DNA of 18,426 bases from Crocosphaera sp038442745 (GCF_038442745.1 NZ_JARVCN010000491.1:1-18426), one strand, 5' to 3'. Numbered from the stretch's first letter, positions 8,193 through 16,158 are shown. Made by a program: numbers and translations. Notes: generated from the letters alone by a model not told the origin.

Positions 8193-8232
8193 AAGTCATG
8201 GTCACCGAGGTTATACTATAAACGGAATTTAA

Positions 8233-8238
8233 TATAAT
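8233..8238 (+). promoter_or_regulatory. Possible -10 box for the DNA glycosylase gene
   Basis: A perfect TATAAT lies 82 bp before the ATG at 8321, in the 128-bp divergent region shared with yvcK. No convincing -35 is found at the right distance, so this is only a candidate. Confidence 0.25.
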
Positions 8239-8320
8239 GTTTTACGGAAACGTTAGCACAAAACTGACAGTTGTGACGATTTCTGGTGTGTAAAGTTCGA
8301 GTTTCATAGGTGATATCGTT

Positions 8321-8941
8321 ATGAGTTGTCCCCATTATTGGCAAGAAGCTAAGAAATACTTAAGATTAAATGATGCTATTTTAGCCCATCTTATCGCCTC
8401 ATATCCCTCAGAAACCATGATCAATCATCACGATGCTTTCTTAACTTTAGTTAACGCCATCATAGGACAACAAATTTCTGTTAGTGCAGCGGACGCAATC
8501 AATCAGAGAGTAGAGTCTTTATTAGGAAAAATAACCCCTGAAAATTATCTAAAAACAGATACTCAATTATTACGTCAGTGTGGTTTATCTCGGCAAAAAA
8601 TCAGCTATATTACCAATATTACCCAAGCGTTTCAAAATGGTATTCTTACCCCTCAATCTTGGTCGAAAATGAATGATAAAGAGGTTATGCAACAACTAAC
8701 TTCTATTAAGGGAATTGGTCCGTGGACAGCACAAATGTTTTTGATTTTTCACTTACATCGCTGCGATATTTTTCCTATAGCTGACTTAGGTTTAATCAAT
8801 GCAATTCAGTTGCATTATGGGAAAGAAAAAGCCTTAACAAAAAATCAAATCAAAGAACTTTCCCAACGTTGGAAACCCTATCGTACTGTTGCTACTTGGT
8901 ATTTATGGCGTAGTCTTGATCCTGTGCCTGTTCAATATTAA
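8321..8941 (+). CDS. AlkA-type DNA-3-methyladenine glycosylase (HhH-GPD)
   Basis: A 206-residue base-excision repair glycosylase that removes alkylated purines such as 3-methyladenine from DNA. The helix-hairpin-helix is visible as LTSIKGIGPWTAQMFL (126-141), followed by the catalytic aspartate D155 in PIADLGL; an IGQQISVSAA segment (48-57) is typical of the AlkA/MAG group. Length fits the short bacterial form without the extra N-terminal domain of E. coli AlkA. An AGGTGA ribosome binding site (8308-8313) sits 7 nt before the ATG and fixes the start. It is the only plus-strand gene in a long minus-strand block. It is divergent from yvcK and convergent with the hydrolase gene, so it is its own transcription unit. 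No Ada or other alkylation-response gene is nearby. Confidence 0.9.
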   Translation: MSCPHYWQEAKKYLRLNDAILAHLIASYPSETMINHHDAFLTLVNAIIGQQISVSAADAINQRVESLLGKITPENYLKTDTQLLRQCGLSRQKISYITNITQAFQNGILTPQSWSKMNDKEVMQQLTSIKGIGPWTAQMFLIFHLHRCDIFPIADLGLINAIQLHYGKEKALTKNQIKELSQRWKPYRTVATWYLWRSLDPVPVQY

Positions 8942-8971
8942 CTTTAAGTTATTATTCTGAAGTAAAAACAA

Positions 8972-9958
8972 TCAATCTAACTTATTTACTAATTTTTCAA
9001 TGGCTGAAATAATAATATTAGGTTCGTCTATCCATACAAAGTGATCACTATTGTTAGCAAAAGTTTGACTAGAATTTGATGATAGTTTTAGTAACTCTTC
9101 ATGAATAGTATTTCTAATTTTTTCAACATCTTTTAGCGGTAGAAAAAATCTAAAAATAGAAGGATTAAAAAATGTTTTTGCTTTGATACTAATGAGAGGA
9201 ATATCTCCTAAGTTATCTGCTTTTTGTACTTCGCTTGCACTGATTTCTAAATTCCAAATTTCTCTAGCCATAGTTAACCAGTGTTTAGGACGATAAAAAG
9301 ACTGTTTAACCAGAATAAGATCTCTTCTATTAAATTTTGTTAATTGAGGTTTTATTGATTCAAATACCTTTAAATTTCCCAATAGTCTTATTAATCCTAA
9401 TGTTGCACCAAAAATTGATATTATAAACCCTGAAAAAAACAATAACTTTAATAATTTTACCCCTAGAGGCAACTTTAACATTGCTTTTTCGTGCAGTCCA
9501 TCTGTTAAAACAATTCCACAAACTTTCTCAGGGAAATTATGAGCATATAATCTAACATTATAACTACCAAAAGAATCACCTACTAACAAATAAGGTGGCG
9601 AAATATCTGCTATTTCTAAAAGTTGATTCAATTCATTGACAATTTCTTTACTAGAGCGTCTTTTTGGGCTAGAGTCACTCCAACCGTATCCGGGTCGGTC
9701 ATAGATAAAAACTTTGGTTATTTTTGCTATTTCATTCATTAATAAATAACCTTCTATTCCTCCTAAACTATGGTCAAAAACTACAGTAATATCACCTAAA
9801 CCTTTTTGATAACAATGAACTTTGTAACCCCCCAAATCGATCAATTTTCCTGGGGGCAATTGTTGATACTTTTCCCAAAAAGTAGTTAACCAATGATAGG
9901 TAGTTGTTAAAAATAAAAAAATCAGTTTAAACTGATCAAAAAACCATTGCTTATTCAT
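8972..9958 (-). CDS. Alpha/beta hydrolase with N-terminal hydrophobic anchor
   Basis: A probable serine hydrolase of 328 residues. The nucleophile elbow is VGDSFG with Ser129. The preceding strand-turn YDRPGYGWSD is typical of the epoxide-hydrolase/haloperoxidase-like group. The likely catalytic histidine is H306 in SDHFVW near the C-terminus. A TDG after the next strand and acidic residues further on are candidates for the acid member. The N-terminal 30 residues include a hydrophobic stretch (about 10-28) that may anchor it to a membrane. The substrate cannot be read from sequence. It is the last gene of the HAD-feoB-GUN4 cluster: the GUN4 gene's stop lies 8 bp before this ATG. A GTG at 9979 in the same frame would give 335 residues and overlap the GUN4 gene by 13 bp; it has a GAGG only 4 nt upstream, so it is possible. 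Neither start has an ideal ribosome binding site. Confidence 0.8.
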   Translation of the reverse strand: MNKQWFFDQFKLIFLFLTTTYHWLTTFWEKYQQLPPGKLIDLGGYKVHCYQKGLGDITVVFDHSLGGIEGYLLMNEIAKITKVFIYDRPGYGWSDSSPKRRSSKEIVNELNQLLEIADISPPYLLVGDSFGSYNVRLYAHNFPEKVCGIVLTDGLHEKAMLKLPLGVKLLKLLFFSGFIISIFGATLGLIRLLGNLKVFESIKPQLTKFNRRDLILVKQSFYRPKHWLTMAREIWNLEISASEVQKADNLGDIPLISIKAKTFFNPSIFRFFLPLKDVEKIRNTIHEELLKLSSNSSQTFANNSDHFVWIDEPNIIISAIEKLVNKLD

Positions 9959-9966
9959 AGAAAAAA

Positions 9967-10593
9967 TTAAGGTTGACACACCTCAAGGCGACGCATCAAA
10001 GCAGTATAATTCCTAGGAACATCAGGAGAACCATCTCTAGATTTAAAAGAAGTTCTCAAGGCACGACGAGGAATTTTAACAGGAAGATGACCTTTTGGTG
10101 CTTGGTCAAGATTAAAAAATAAATCAGGATAAGCAATAAATTCCCCATCTTTTATCCATCCTACTGCTTCAGCAAAATGTTGAAAAATAATCTCTTCATT
10201 TTCATTTTTCTGCAACCCTTGTTGTTCTAATTCTTGATAAACTTCTCTTTGAGCAGTTAACCCAAATCTTCCCTGAGAATGTTTCATCATTAATTGATCA
10301 ATATAGTATAAATCTGAACAAGGGAATTCCTTAATTGAATTCGCATCAAACCAGCCTTCATTACTCCTACCTGCTACACTCAAAGCAATTTCTGAGATTT
10401 CTGTATTCGCTTGTTTCCACATCTGCTTTTCGAGCAATTCTTTTACTTCTAAATAGCGTTGAGATGGGTCAACCGCAAAAATTCCCAAGGGGGAAGAACC
10501 ATTAGAACTGGCTTCACAAGCAACAACGCTAACTAAAGTAAAAGTAATCAAAAAGGCAAAAATAAGCCATTGTTTCAGTTTTGCTATGGTCAT
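9967..10593 (-). CDS. GUN4-domain lipoprotein
   Basis: A 208-residue protein. Residues 1-26 form a lipoprotein signal: basic start, hydrophobic core about 9-25, and lipobox VVAC with C26. After a short Ser/Asn-rich spacer, residues about 46-170 match the GUN4 tetrapyrrole-binding domain: a YxxxxxLLxxxxWxxAxxE helix, AGRxxEGW (74-81), FPCSDLYYIDQL (90-101) and the hallmark S-x-GRFG (106-111). In cyanobacteria and plants GUN4 binds protoporphyrin IX and Mg-protoporphyrin and stimulates Mg-chelatase in the cytoplasm. A lipid-anchored form would act on the outer face of a membrane, so its role must differ; porphyrin or haem sensing or carriage is a guess. It lies 12 bp after feoB. The ATG at 10593 is chosen over an in-frame TTG at 10605 because a GAGG sits 6 nt upstream of the ATG. 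Confidence 0.82.
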   Translation of the reverse strand: MTIAKLKQWLIFAFLITFTLVSVVACEASSNGSSPLGIFAVDPSQRYLEVKELLEKQMWKQANTEISEIALSVAGRSNEGWFDANSIKEFPCSDLYYIDQLMMKHSQGRFGLTAQREVYQELEQQGLQKNENEEIIFQHFAEAVGWIKDGEFIAYPDLFFNLDQAPKGHLPVKIPRRALRTSFKSRDGSPDVPRNYTALMRRLEVCQP

Positions 10594-10599
10594 GACCAA

Positions 10600-10603
10600 C
10601 CTC
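10600..10603 (-). promoter_or_regulatory. Ribosome binding site deciding the GUN4 start
   Basis: GAGG on the minus strand, 6 nt before the ATG at 10593. The competing TTG at 10605 lies upstream of this site and has no Shine-Dalgarno of its own, so the ATG is preferred and the signal peptide starts with a short basic segment. Confidence 0.55.
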
Positions 10604-10605
10604 AA

Positions 10606-12444
10606 TTAACTAAATAAATTGGCTCCTTGGTAGAAAATAAAGCTAACAACCCATGCAGTTCCCAGGGAAAAAACCACCGAAAAAATGGTAAATTTTAATG
10701 ATTTTGATTCTCCCCAAATAGTGCTTAAAGTGGTTAAACAGGGAATATACAACAGACTAAATAAACAATAACTAAACCCTTGAGCAAAAGTTAAATCTTG
10801 GGATAGTTTAATACCTAAAGCATCGTTACTTAAACCGTAAATCACCGCTAAACCTGCTAGTTGTACTTCTTTGGCGACAAATCCGAAGATTAAAGAGACA
10901 GTAAGAAAAGGATTAATACCAATGGGGTCCATGATAGGGGAGAAGAATTTACCCAGTTGACCGGCTAATGTATCGAGTCCTTCGGCACCTGGAGGAAGTG
11001 CGGTTAGAATCCAAATCAAACTCGCACCAATAATCATGAACACTGTCACCTTACTGACAAATTGCTTCATTTCTCCCCAAACATTGAGCAATACCTGCTT
11101 AATTGTAGGTAATCGGTAGGGAGGAAGTTCTAAAACAAAGGGATCTCGGCTTTTGAATTGCCCGCTCAAACTAAGGATACCAGCAACAACAAAGGCTACT
11201 AAAAAACTAATCACATAGAGGGCAAATAATGCCACTGCCCCCCCTTGATTGGGAAAAATGGCAGCTAGAATAAAGACAAATACTTGCAGTCGCGCTGAAC
11301 AGAGGGCAAGGGGAATAATTAACATCGACAGTAAGCGCATCGCCCGAGATCGCATTACCCGAGTTCCCATGATTGCTGGTACATTACAACCAAATCCCAT
11401 CATTTGCAGGACAAATCCTCTCCCATCCAGTCCAACACGACTCATCAGTGAATCCATTAGATAAGCGGATCTTGATAGGTAACCACTGTCTTCGAGAGCC
11501 GACATGGCTACGAAAAATAGGGCAACTAACGGGACAAAGGATAAAACCGTTGCAAACCCGTTCCAAGGGCCATTAATAATAAAGTCTTGTAATTCAGTCG
11601 GGAAAGGGGAGATAACAGGCTCTAAAATTCGCTCTTGAAACCATCCGGTGGCTGCGTCTACTGGATCGGCCGTGGGAATACCGATTGACCAGAGAAACCA
11701 GAAGACCAAGAACATGACAAAGAAAAAGATAGGTAGTCCCCAAATAGGGTGTAACAACCACTTATCCAGGCGATTGGTAAAAGTGACCGATGTGACAGAT
11801 GGCATCTGTACGGCCCCTTCTAGAATCGACTCCATATACTCTTCTGTCACTGGTGCGGACTCTAGATGTTCTACCAGTCCCTGTACTTGATAGGTGTGGG
11901 GTTGTTCTTCGATGGTTCGAGTAATACCATTAATGGCCACCGCGCAACCTGTCCCATATTTAGCACTAATAGTATAGACTGGGCTTTCTAGGCGATCGCT
12001 CAATTCTACGCAATCAATTTGTACCCCATAACGTTTGGCCTCATCTGCCATATTGAGGACTACTACGGCCGGAAGTCCCAAAGATTTCACTTGAAGTGGC
12101 ATCCGAATTTGACGATCAATTTGGGTAGCATTGATCACTACCACAATCAAATCTATGGCAAACTCTTCTAGAAACTTCTGGACAACTCTTTCATCTTCGG
12201 TAAAACCATCGAGATCATAAATTCCTGGTAAATCGACAAACTCTACTTGGTGGCCATGGATTTCAATTGTCGCTTGTAACAAATCCACAGTTAAACCTGG
12301 CCAGTTGGCTACTCCAGCCCCTGCATTGGTGATACGGTTAAAAAAGGTCGATTTTCCTGTATTTGGTTGTCCAATAAAACCAATTCTTTTAATAGTATTT
12401 TGGTGGGCAGAAATAATAGCCCCAGTTCTGGTAGATGCGGTCAT
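10606..12444 (-). CDS. feoB: FeoB-type ferrous iron transporter
   Basis: A 612-residue inner-membrane Fe(II) transporter. The N-terminal G-protein domain shows G1 GQPNTGKS (25-32), G2-region NWPGLTVD (47-54), G3 DLPG (71-74), G4 NMAD (131-134) and a G5 SAK near 159. The membrane part follows from about residue 225, with both FeoB gate signatures: a segment with GCNVPAIMGTR and the later C-S-A-RL stretch, then several more membrane helices. At 612 residues it is shorter than the E. coli form (about 770), as is common in cyanobacteria. No feoA or feoC is found nearby. The ATG at 12444 is 9 bp after the stop of the HAD gene, with an AGG 8-9 nt upstream, so it is probably translated from the same message. 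A HIP1 octamer lies within the gene. No convincing Fur box was found upstream of the cluster. Confidence 0.93.
   Translation of the reverse strand: MTASTRTGAIISAHQNTIKRIGFIGQPNTGKSTFFNRITNAGAGVANWPGLTVDLLQATIEIHGHQVEFVDLPGIYDLDGFTEDERVVQKFLEEFAIDLIVVVINATQIDRQIRMPLQVKSLGLPAVVVLNMADEAKRYGVQIDCVELSDRLESPVYTISAKYGTGCAVAINGITRTIEEQPHTYQVQGLVEHLESAPVTEEYMESILEGAVQMPSVTSVTFTNRLDKWLLHPIWGLPIFFFVMFLVFWFLWSIGIPTADPVDAATGWFQERILEPVISPFPTELQDFIINGPWNGFATVLSFVPLVALFFVAMSALEDSGYLSRSAYLMDSLMSRVGLDGRGFVLQMMGFGCNVPAIMGTRVMRSRAMRLLSMLIIPLALCSARLQVFVFILAAIFPNQGGAVALFALYVISFLVAFVVAGILSLSGQFKSRDPFVLELPPYRLPTIKQVLLNVWGEMKQFVSKVTVFMIIGASLIWILTALPPGAEGLDTLAGQLGKFFSPIMDPIGINPFLTVSLIFGFVAKEVQLAGLAVIYGLSNDALGIKLSQDLTFAQGFSYCLFSLLYIPCLTTLSTIWGESKSLKFTIFSVVFSLGTAWVVSFIFYQGANLFS
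11992..11999. repeat. HIP1 octamer GCGATCGC
   Basis: The second exact copy of the cyanobacterial HIP1 palindrome in the window, inside the G-domain part of feoB. Confidence 0.8.
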
Positions 12445-12453
12445 AGTATTAGC

Positions 12454-13143
12454 CTATGTTTGAATTGTTACAGAATTAAAATGGGTTTTATCGCTAATAA
12501 CATCGTATTGATAATTTTGGAGTATAGTCACTAATTCATAGGGTTTATTGATGAGAAAATCTGGTTCTTGTTCCGCTAAAGCTTGACTAGAATTAAATCC
12601 CCAAGTTACAGCCACAGACTGAACACGACTTTTTTTTGCAGAATAAATATCTCTCGTTTCATCTCCGATGTATATCACTTCGTCGGGAAGCAGTTGTTTT
12701 TCTTTGAGTAACTTTTTAATAATTCTATGTTTACCAAATAAAGTTGATTCTCCATAGATAAAATCAAAAAAGTTCTCTAAGTTATGATGGGTCAGAAACT
12801 TCATTACGTTTTCCTCCGTATTGGAGGTTATAATTCCTAAGCTATAGCCTTGATTTTTTAATTCCTTAAGACAATGGGGAATATCTTTAATAGGTTCCAG
12901 TTCTCGAATTTTGTGACTCAACTCAGATTTAACTCGCTTCAAAACGAAGGGGATTTTAAAAACAGAAATTTCTGATTGTTTAATCAGAGCTTTCGCACTT
13001 AAATTTTTGAGGGTTTCCTGTTCTTTGATATCGACGGGTTTATAGCCAAATTCCCCTGATAAACTATTAGCGATTTCAATAAACGCATCATAAGTATCAG
13101 CGAGAGTCCCATCAAAATCAAAAACAATTACTTTGAGTGTCAT
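12454..13143 (-). CDS. HAD-family hydrolase, phosphoglycolate-phosphatase-like
   Basis: A 229-residue haloacid-dehalogenase-type phosphatase. Motif I is FDFDGT with D9 and D11, followed by LADTYDAF and a helical cap domain. Motif II is the IITSN strand. A lysine-rich helix precedes motif III, YIGDETRD, which supplies the metal-binding acids; VAVTWGF follows, as in Gph-like enzymes. The substrate is not determinable; a small phosphorylated metabolite is likely. The frame stays open upstream to an ATG at 13209, but those 22 extra residues would be encoded partly by a dispersed repeat (13195-13220) and precede the point where HAD proteins start, so the ATG at 13143 is chosen. Neither start has a clear ribosome binding site. 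It is the first gene of the feoB-GUN4-hydrolase cluster, ending 9 bp before feoB. Confidence 0.82.
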   Translation of the reverse strand: MTLKVIVFDFDGTLADTYDAFIEIANSLSGEFGYKPVDIKEQETLKNLSAKALIKQSEISVFKIPFVLKRVKSELSHKIRELEPIKDIPHCLKELKNQGYSLGIITSNTEENVMKFLTHHNLENFFDFIYGESTLFGKHRIIKKLLKEKQLLPDEVIYIGDETRDIYSAKKSRVQSVAVTWGFNSSQALAEQEPDFLINKPYELVTILQNYQYDVISDKTHFNSVTIQT

Positions 13144-13194
13144 TTTTTTGCGGGTTAATAACGAACAGTTAATAGCGGGGAGAGAAATAATTTC

Positions 13195-13220
13195 TATAGC
13201 AGTTCCCATACTTGTGAGGT
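13195..13220. repeat. Solo copy of the MITE-like inverted-repeat arm
   Basis: 26 bp matching the reverse complement of the right arm of the 2585-2692 element, at 24 of 26 positions, starting with TATAGC and ending in TGTGAGGT. The partner arm and heptamers are absent. A different palindrome begins on the next base. Confidence 0.6.
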
Positions 13221-13261
13221 TTCGCAGTAAGCATGAGGGTTAAACTGATGCTTACTGCGAA
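13221..13261. repeat. Perfect 14-bp inverted repeat (hairpin)
   Basis: The arms TTCGCAGTAAGCAT (13221-13234) and its exact reverse complement (13248-13261) are separated by 13 bp. No T-run follows on either strand, so it does not look like a simple intrinsic terminator. It directly abuts the solo repeat arm and lies upstream of the HAD gene, where it would form a stem in the 5' leader if transcription starts further up. It may be part of a second small repeat element. Confidence 0.65.
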
Positions 13262-13554
13262 GTCCGAACGATACTAACTTGTCTCCTTTCATGAGTCACA
13301 AATCTTTGATTACAGTGCTTGTTGCTGCCCTGTTGTTCAGCACAAGAGAACTGTCAGAAGTATAATTTAAACTCACTTTATTTGTCTGACAAATGCTACA
13401 ATGTAGATAGCCTATTGAGAAAAAAGTATCACTCTAAGTTATTTACAATAAATAGTTTTACAGTATCACTTTGTTTGGGTAGGACAAAAAAGTTGGTACC
13501 CAAATAAAGGAATAGGGAACAAAAAGTCCTAATTGTTTGCCATAGTTTAATAAT
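13262..13554. other. Intergenic stretch with no supported gene
   Basis: This lies between the hairpin and the end of queG. A 62-codon plus-strand frame (13319-13507) exists but has no ribosome binding site and an unpatterned, Cys/Ser/Lys-rich product, so it is not called. No tRNA, clear promoter or terminator was recognised. The upstream signals of the HAD operon probably lie here, but none could be identified. Confidence 0.5.
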
Positions 13555-14493
13555 TCAATTTCCCTGTGTTTCTAGGTTAGCACGAGCATTTCGTCGCCAC
13601 ATTGTCGGTTTAATTCTCCTCAATGCCGAGGCAGGAAATTTTTGTTGCCATTGTCTCTGATCTATGTTAGCTAATTCTTCTAAATTTGGGGCGATATTAC
13701 CAGAATAAGGCTGAAAATCATCTATGTCCGTAACTTGAGAAAATCGCTGATTCCAGGGACAAACGTCTTGACAGATGTCGCAACCTGCTATCCATCCCTG
13801 TAATTTGTTAACAATATTTTTAGGAAGATGCTCGTCTCGATTTTCAATCGTCTGATAAGCGAGGCAAAGATTGGCATTTACCACAAAAGGACTGGCGATG
13901 GCCTGGGTGGGACAAGCAGAAATACATCTGGTACAAGTTCCACAATGCTCCTTGTGGGGTTTATCGGGTATCAAAGGTAAATTTGTCAATATCTCCCCTA
14001 AAAAAACCCAGCTTCCGTATTCTCTGGTGATTACATTTCCATTCTTTGCTATCCAACCAATTCCGGATCGCATTGCCCAAACTTTGTCTTGAACGGGTCC
14101 TGTGTCCACATAGTAACGGGTTTTTATAGTATGGTCTTGATTATTTAACCATTGACTCAACGCTTTGAGCTTTTTTTCCATAACTCGGTGGTAATCTCTA
14201 CCCCATCCATAACGGGAAATTTTGCCATGTTTTTTGTCCTTGGAGTGTTGATGGGGGGTATAATAGTTCAGAGCAAGAGAGATTACCGATTGAGCCTCCG
14301 GCAGACATAGGCGAATGTCGCAACGTTTTTGATTATTCATCCACGCCATATCTGCCTGATATCCTAACTCTAACCAAGTTTGAAGATGTTCAACCGCCTT
14401 ATCTTCGTAATCGGTATCCACTGTGGCAACACCGACTTTATGGAAACCGATTTCGAGGGCTTTTTGTTTGATTTTTTGGGTTAATTCTTGCAT
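13555..14493 (-). CDS. queG: Epoxyqueuosine reductase QueG
   Basis: A 312-residue cobalamin- and Fe-S-dependent enzyme that makes the last step to queuosine in tRNA by reducing epoxyqueuosine. Visible signatures: YVDTGPVQDK (128-137) with the likely catalytic D130, the GIGWIAKNG segment, and a ferredoxin-type cluster with C184, C187, C190 and C194 (CGTCTRCISACP). Further cysteines in a CDICQDVCPWN block, plus one in NANLC, complete the second 4Fe-4S cluster. Length is at the short end for the family, without the HEAT-repeat extension of some homologues. The ATG at 14493 is preferred; a GTG at 14514 in frame would add 7 residues, but neither start has a good Shine-Dalgarno. The gene follows the glycosyltransferase by 40 bp on the same strand and is probably read through from it, without an obvious functional link. 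Confidence 0.93.
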   Translation of the reverse strand: MQELTQKIKQKALEIGFHKVGVATVDTDYEDKAVEHLQTWLELGYQADMAWMNNQKRCDIRLCLPEAQSVISLALNYYTPHQHSKDKKHGKISRYGWGRDYHRVMEKKLKALSQWLNNQDHTIKTRYYVDTGPVQDKVWAMRSGIGWIAKNGNVITREYGSWVFLGEILTNLPLIPDKPHKEHCGTCTRCISACPTQAIASPFVVNANLCLAYQTIENRDEHLPKNIVNKLQGWIAGCDICQDVCPWNQRFSQVTDIDDFQPYSGNIAPNLEELANIDQRQWQQKFPASALRRIKPTMWRRNARANLETQGN

Positions 14494-14533
14494 ATGATTA
14501 AACCACGATTCCACGAGTTTTTGGAATAAGCTA

Positions 14534-15691
14534 TCAATTTTGAATTAAACGGCGTTTGACCATTTTCCCGTGACTGGTTAACCTAAATTCTACCCCTCGC
14601 CAAATAACAGTACGCTGAGTAAAGGCTAACCCCCAAAAAATTAAACCTACTGCGTCACGAAAAGGTAATAAGTATAAATTTTTGATGGTTTCTTTGTCTT
14701 GCAGGGTTTGAGCAACCATCAGAGCGGTTACCATTCTAATAGTAATAGCCACTACTAATGTTGCTAGTCCCACCATATCCCATCGTAGCAAGGCAAAAAT
14801 GAGGGCAAAGGGAATGGCACGAATTAGAATAGTGGAAATAAAAGCCCCTTGTCTAGCTAAAAAGGTATTTTGATCCCAATAAACCTGATGACTCCACCAA
14901 TTTTTCCAACTAGCTAGATCAACCACCACATCGATCATATAGGGTAAGAGAACCATTTTTTGTCCCGATGTCCACACCCGTCGCCCGATCTCGTAATCTT
15001 CCACTAAATAATCTGCTAGGGTTTCTAAACCCCCTAACCGATCTAAAGTTGAACGGCGAATGGCAATGGATGGACCTAAACAAGAGTTAGAAGCTCCTGT
15101 TACCTCGGCAAACATGACGCTAGGCATAAAATCAGCATTCATGGTCAAAAGTTCCATTTTTTCGTACCAACTGTCTGCTTTTGTTACCTTAAAAGGGGTA
15201 CACACACAACCCACTTCAGGAGTAGCCAAGGGATTAACAATGGTTCTTATATAATCGGGCCGTAAATGGGTATCGCTGTCGCTAATAATAATGATATCGT
15301 GACGAGCTTCTTGAATTGCTCCTAAAAGGTTGTTAACTTTCCCGTTAGCTCCTGCTTCAACGGAACTAATCACCACAGAAATACGTTCTTCACCAAACTC
15401 TTTTTGGATCTCTTTGAGGATGGGATAAGCTGGATCTCTGGGATCTTGAACGGAATAAATGATTTGATAGTCAGGATAATCTTGAGTAGCAATGGTTCTT
15501 AGATTCTCTTGGAGATTTTTTTCTAAACCCCGTACAGGTTTTAACACAGATACTGGGGGCGTAAAGCGGTCATTTCTAGCTATTCCTTTAAAAAACCGTT
15601 TAACCGTTGCTACCGTTAGGACAGAAAAGATAGAACCTGCCAAAATAGGCAATAAAATTGCCAACTGTAAAATATTAGTAAGATTTAACAC
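14534..15691 (-). CDS. GT21-like membrane glycosyltransferase (HpnI/ceramide-glucosyltransferase type)
   Basis: A 385-residue processive-type glycosyltransferase with a GT-A domain between membrane segments. There is one N-terminal hydrophobic helix (about 6-30), then KPVRG (51-55), the first aspartate in VQDP, NGKVNNL (116-122), the nucleotide-metal motif DSD (138-140), EDYEIGRR (231-238) and a QxxYW variant of the Q/RxxRW motif (269-272). At least three C-terminal membrane stretches follow (about 285-350). This pattern fits ceramide glucosyltransferase-like proteins, including the hopanoid enzyme HpnI. No hopanoid genes lie nearby, so a lipid acceptor is likely but unnamed. The start is moved to GTG 15691, because an AGGAAGGA site lies 7 nt before it; the upstream in-frame GTG at 15709 would put that site inside the gene. 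Confidence 0.85.
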   Translation of the reverse strand: MLNLTNILQLAILLPILAGSIFSVLTVATVKRFFKGIARNDRFTPPVSVLKPVRGLEKNLQENLRTIATQDYPDYQIIYSVQDPRDPAYPILKEIQKEFGEERISVVISSVEAGANGKVNNLLGAIQEARHDIIIISDSDTHLRPDYIRTIVNPLATPEVGCVCTPFKVTKADSWYEKMELLTMNADFMPSVMFAEVTGASNSCLGPSIAIRRSTLDRLGGLETLADYLVEDYEIGRRVWTSGQKMVLLPYMIDVVVDLASWKNWWSHQVYWDQNTFLARQGAFISTILIRAIPFALIFALLRWDMVGLATLVVAITIRMVTALMVAQTLQDKETIKNLYLLPFRDAVGLIFWGLAFTQRTVIWRGVEFRLTSHGKMVKRRLIQN

Positions 15692-15698
15692 CAATTTT

Positions 15699-15706
15699 TC
15701 CTTCCT
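15699..15706 (-). promoter_or_regulatory. Ribosome binding site deciding the glycosyltransferase start
   Basis: AGGAAGGA on the minus strand, 7 nt before GTG 15691. It is the strongest Shine-Dalgarno-like sequence near this gene and argues against the GTG start 18 bp upstream. Confidence 0.6.
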
Positions 15707-15727
15707 CACACACTAATTTGACTCCTG

Positions 15728-15757
15728 ATTGTAATTGCTGAACACCCTCTGTTGCAA
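15728..15757 (-). promoter_or_regulatory. Possible promoter of the glycosyltransferase-queG unit
   Basis: On the minus strand TTGCAA (15757-15752) and TACAAT (15733-15728) are separated by 18 bp. The -10 ends 36 bp before the GTG start, giving a leader of about 30 nt. Confidence 0.35.
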
Positions 15758-16158
15758 TGTTATGGCTCAAGGATGATTATCTTGCTTCTATATAACATTT
15801 ATTAACGTTTGCAAAAAAATCATTAAAGTTCTAAATAAATTGGCATTAAATTTAATTAACTGTTACCTTATAGTAGGTGTGAAGACTCATATCTGTTGCC
15901 AATATATTAAAGTACATGGTTATTACTTTGGTAATTCATCGAACCATTTGGATTCTGTGATTACCCTAGCAAGCTAAACAAAACCACTTGTAAGTAAGCT
16001 TGAACGTATGTTTAGTTGCTTAGCCAAGAAAAATGCTTGAAAGAATTTCTAGATACTTAATCTTATCGATTAGAAGCAATGACAGGGCTGAACTGTCAAG
16101 AGTGGAGCATTGGTCAAGTAGTTCATAAATATTAGGGGGAAATTCAATCAAAAACAAG
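15758..16158. other. AT-rich divergent intergenic region
   Basis: This lies between the divergent glycosyltransferase and PEP-CTERM genes. The only sizeable frame is a 61-codon minus-strand ORF at 16020-16205 with no ribosome binding site and no family resemblance; it is not called. Only short, weak inverted repeats are present. I see no tRNA, riboswitch or small-RNA signature here. Confidence 0.5.

Noticed and set aside
13144..13200. Possible Fur box upstream of the HAD-feoB cluster (GAAATAATTTC-like near-palindrome)
   Set aside because: It is too short and too AT-rich to separate from chance, with no good match to a 19-bp Fur operator.
13144..13209. 22-residue N-terminal extension of the HAD protein
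   Set aside because: It is encoded by repeat-derived and flanking DNA, and motif I of HAD proteins normally lies within the first 15 residues, as with the 13143 start.
13319..13507. Plus-strand frame of 62 codons between the HAD gene and queG
   Set aside because: It has no ribosome binding site, and its composition is Cys/Ser/Lys-rich with no domain pattern.
15699..15713. CCTCACAC core resembling the unpaired motif of the small RNA Yfr1
   Set aside because: It is the complement of the glycosyltransferase ribosome binding site, lacks the two flanking stem-loops of Yfr1, and has no terminator after it.
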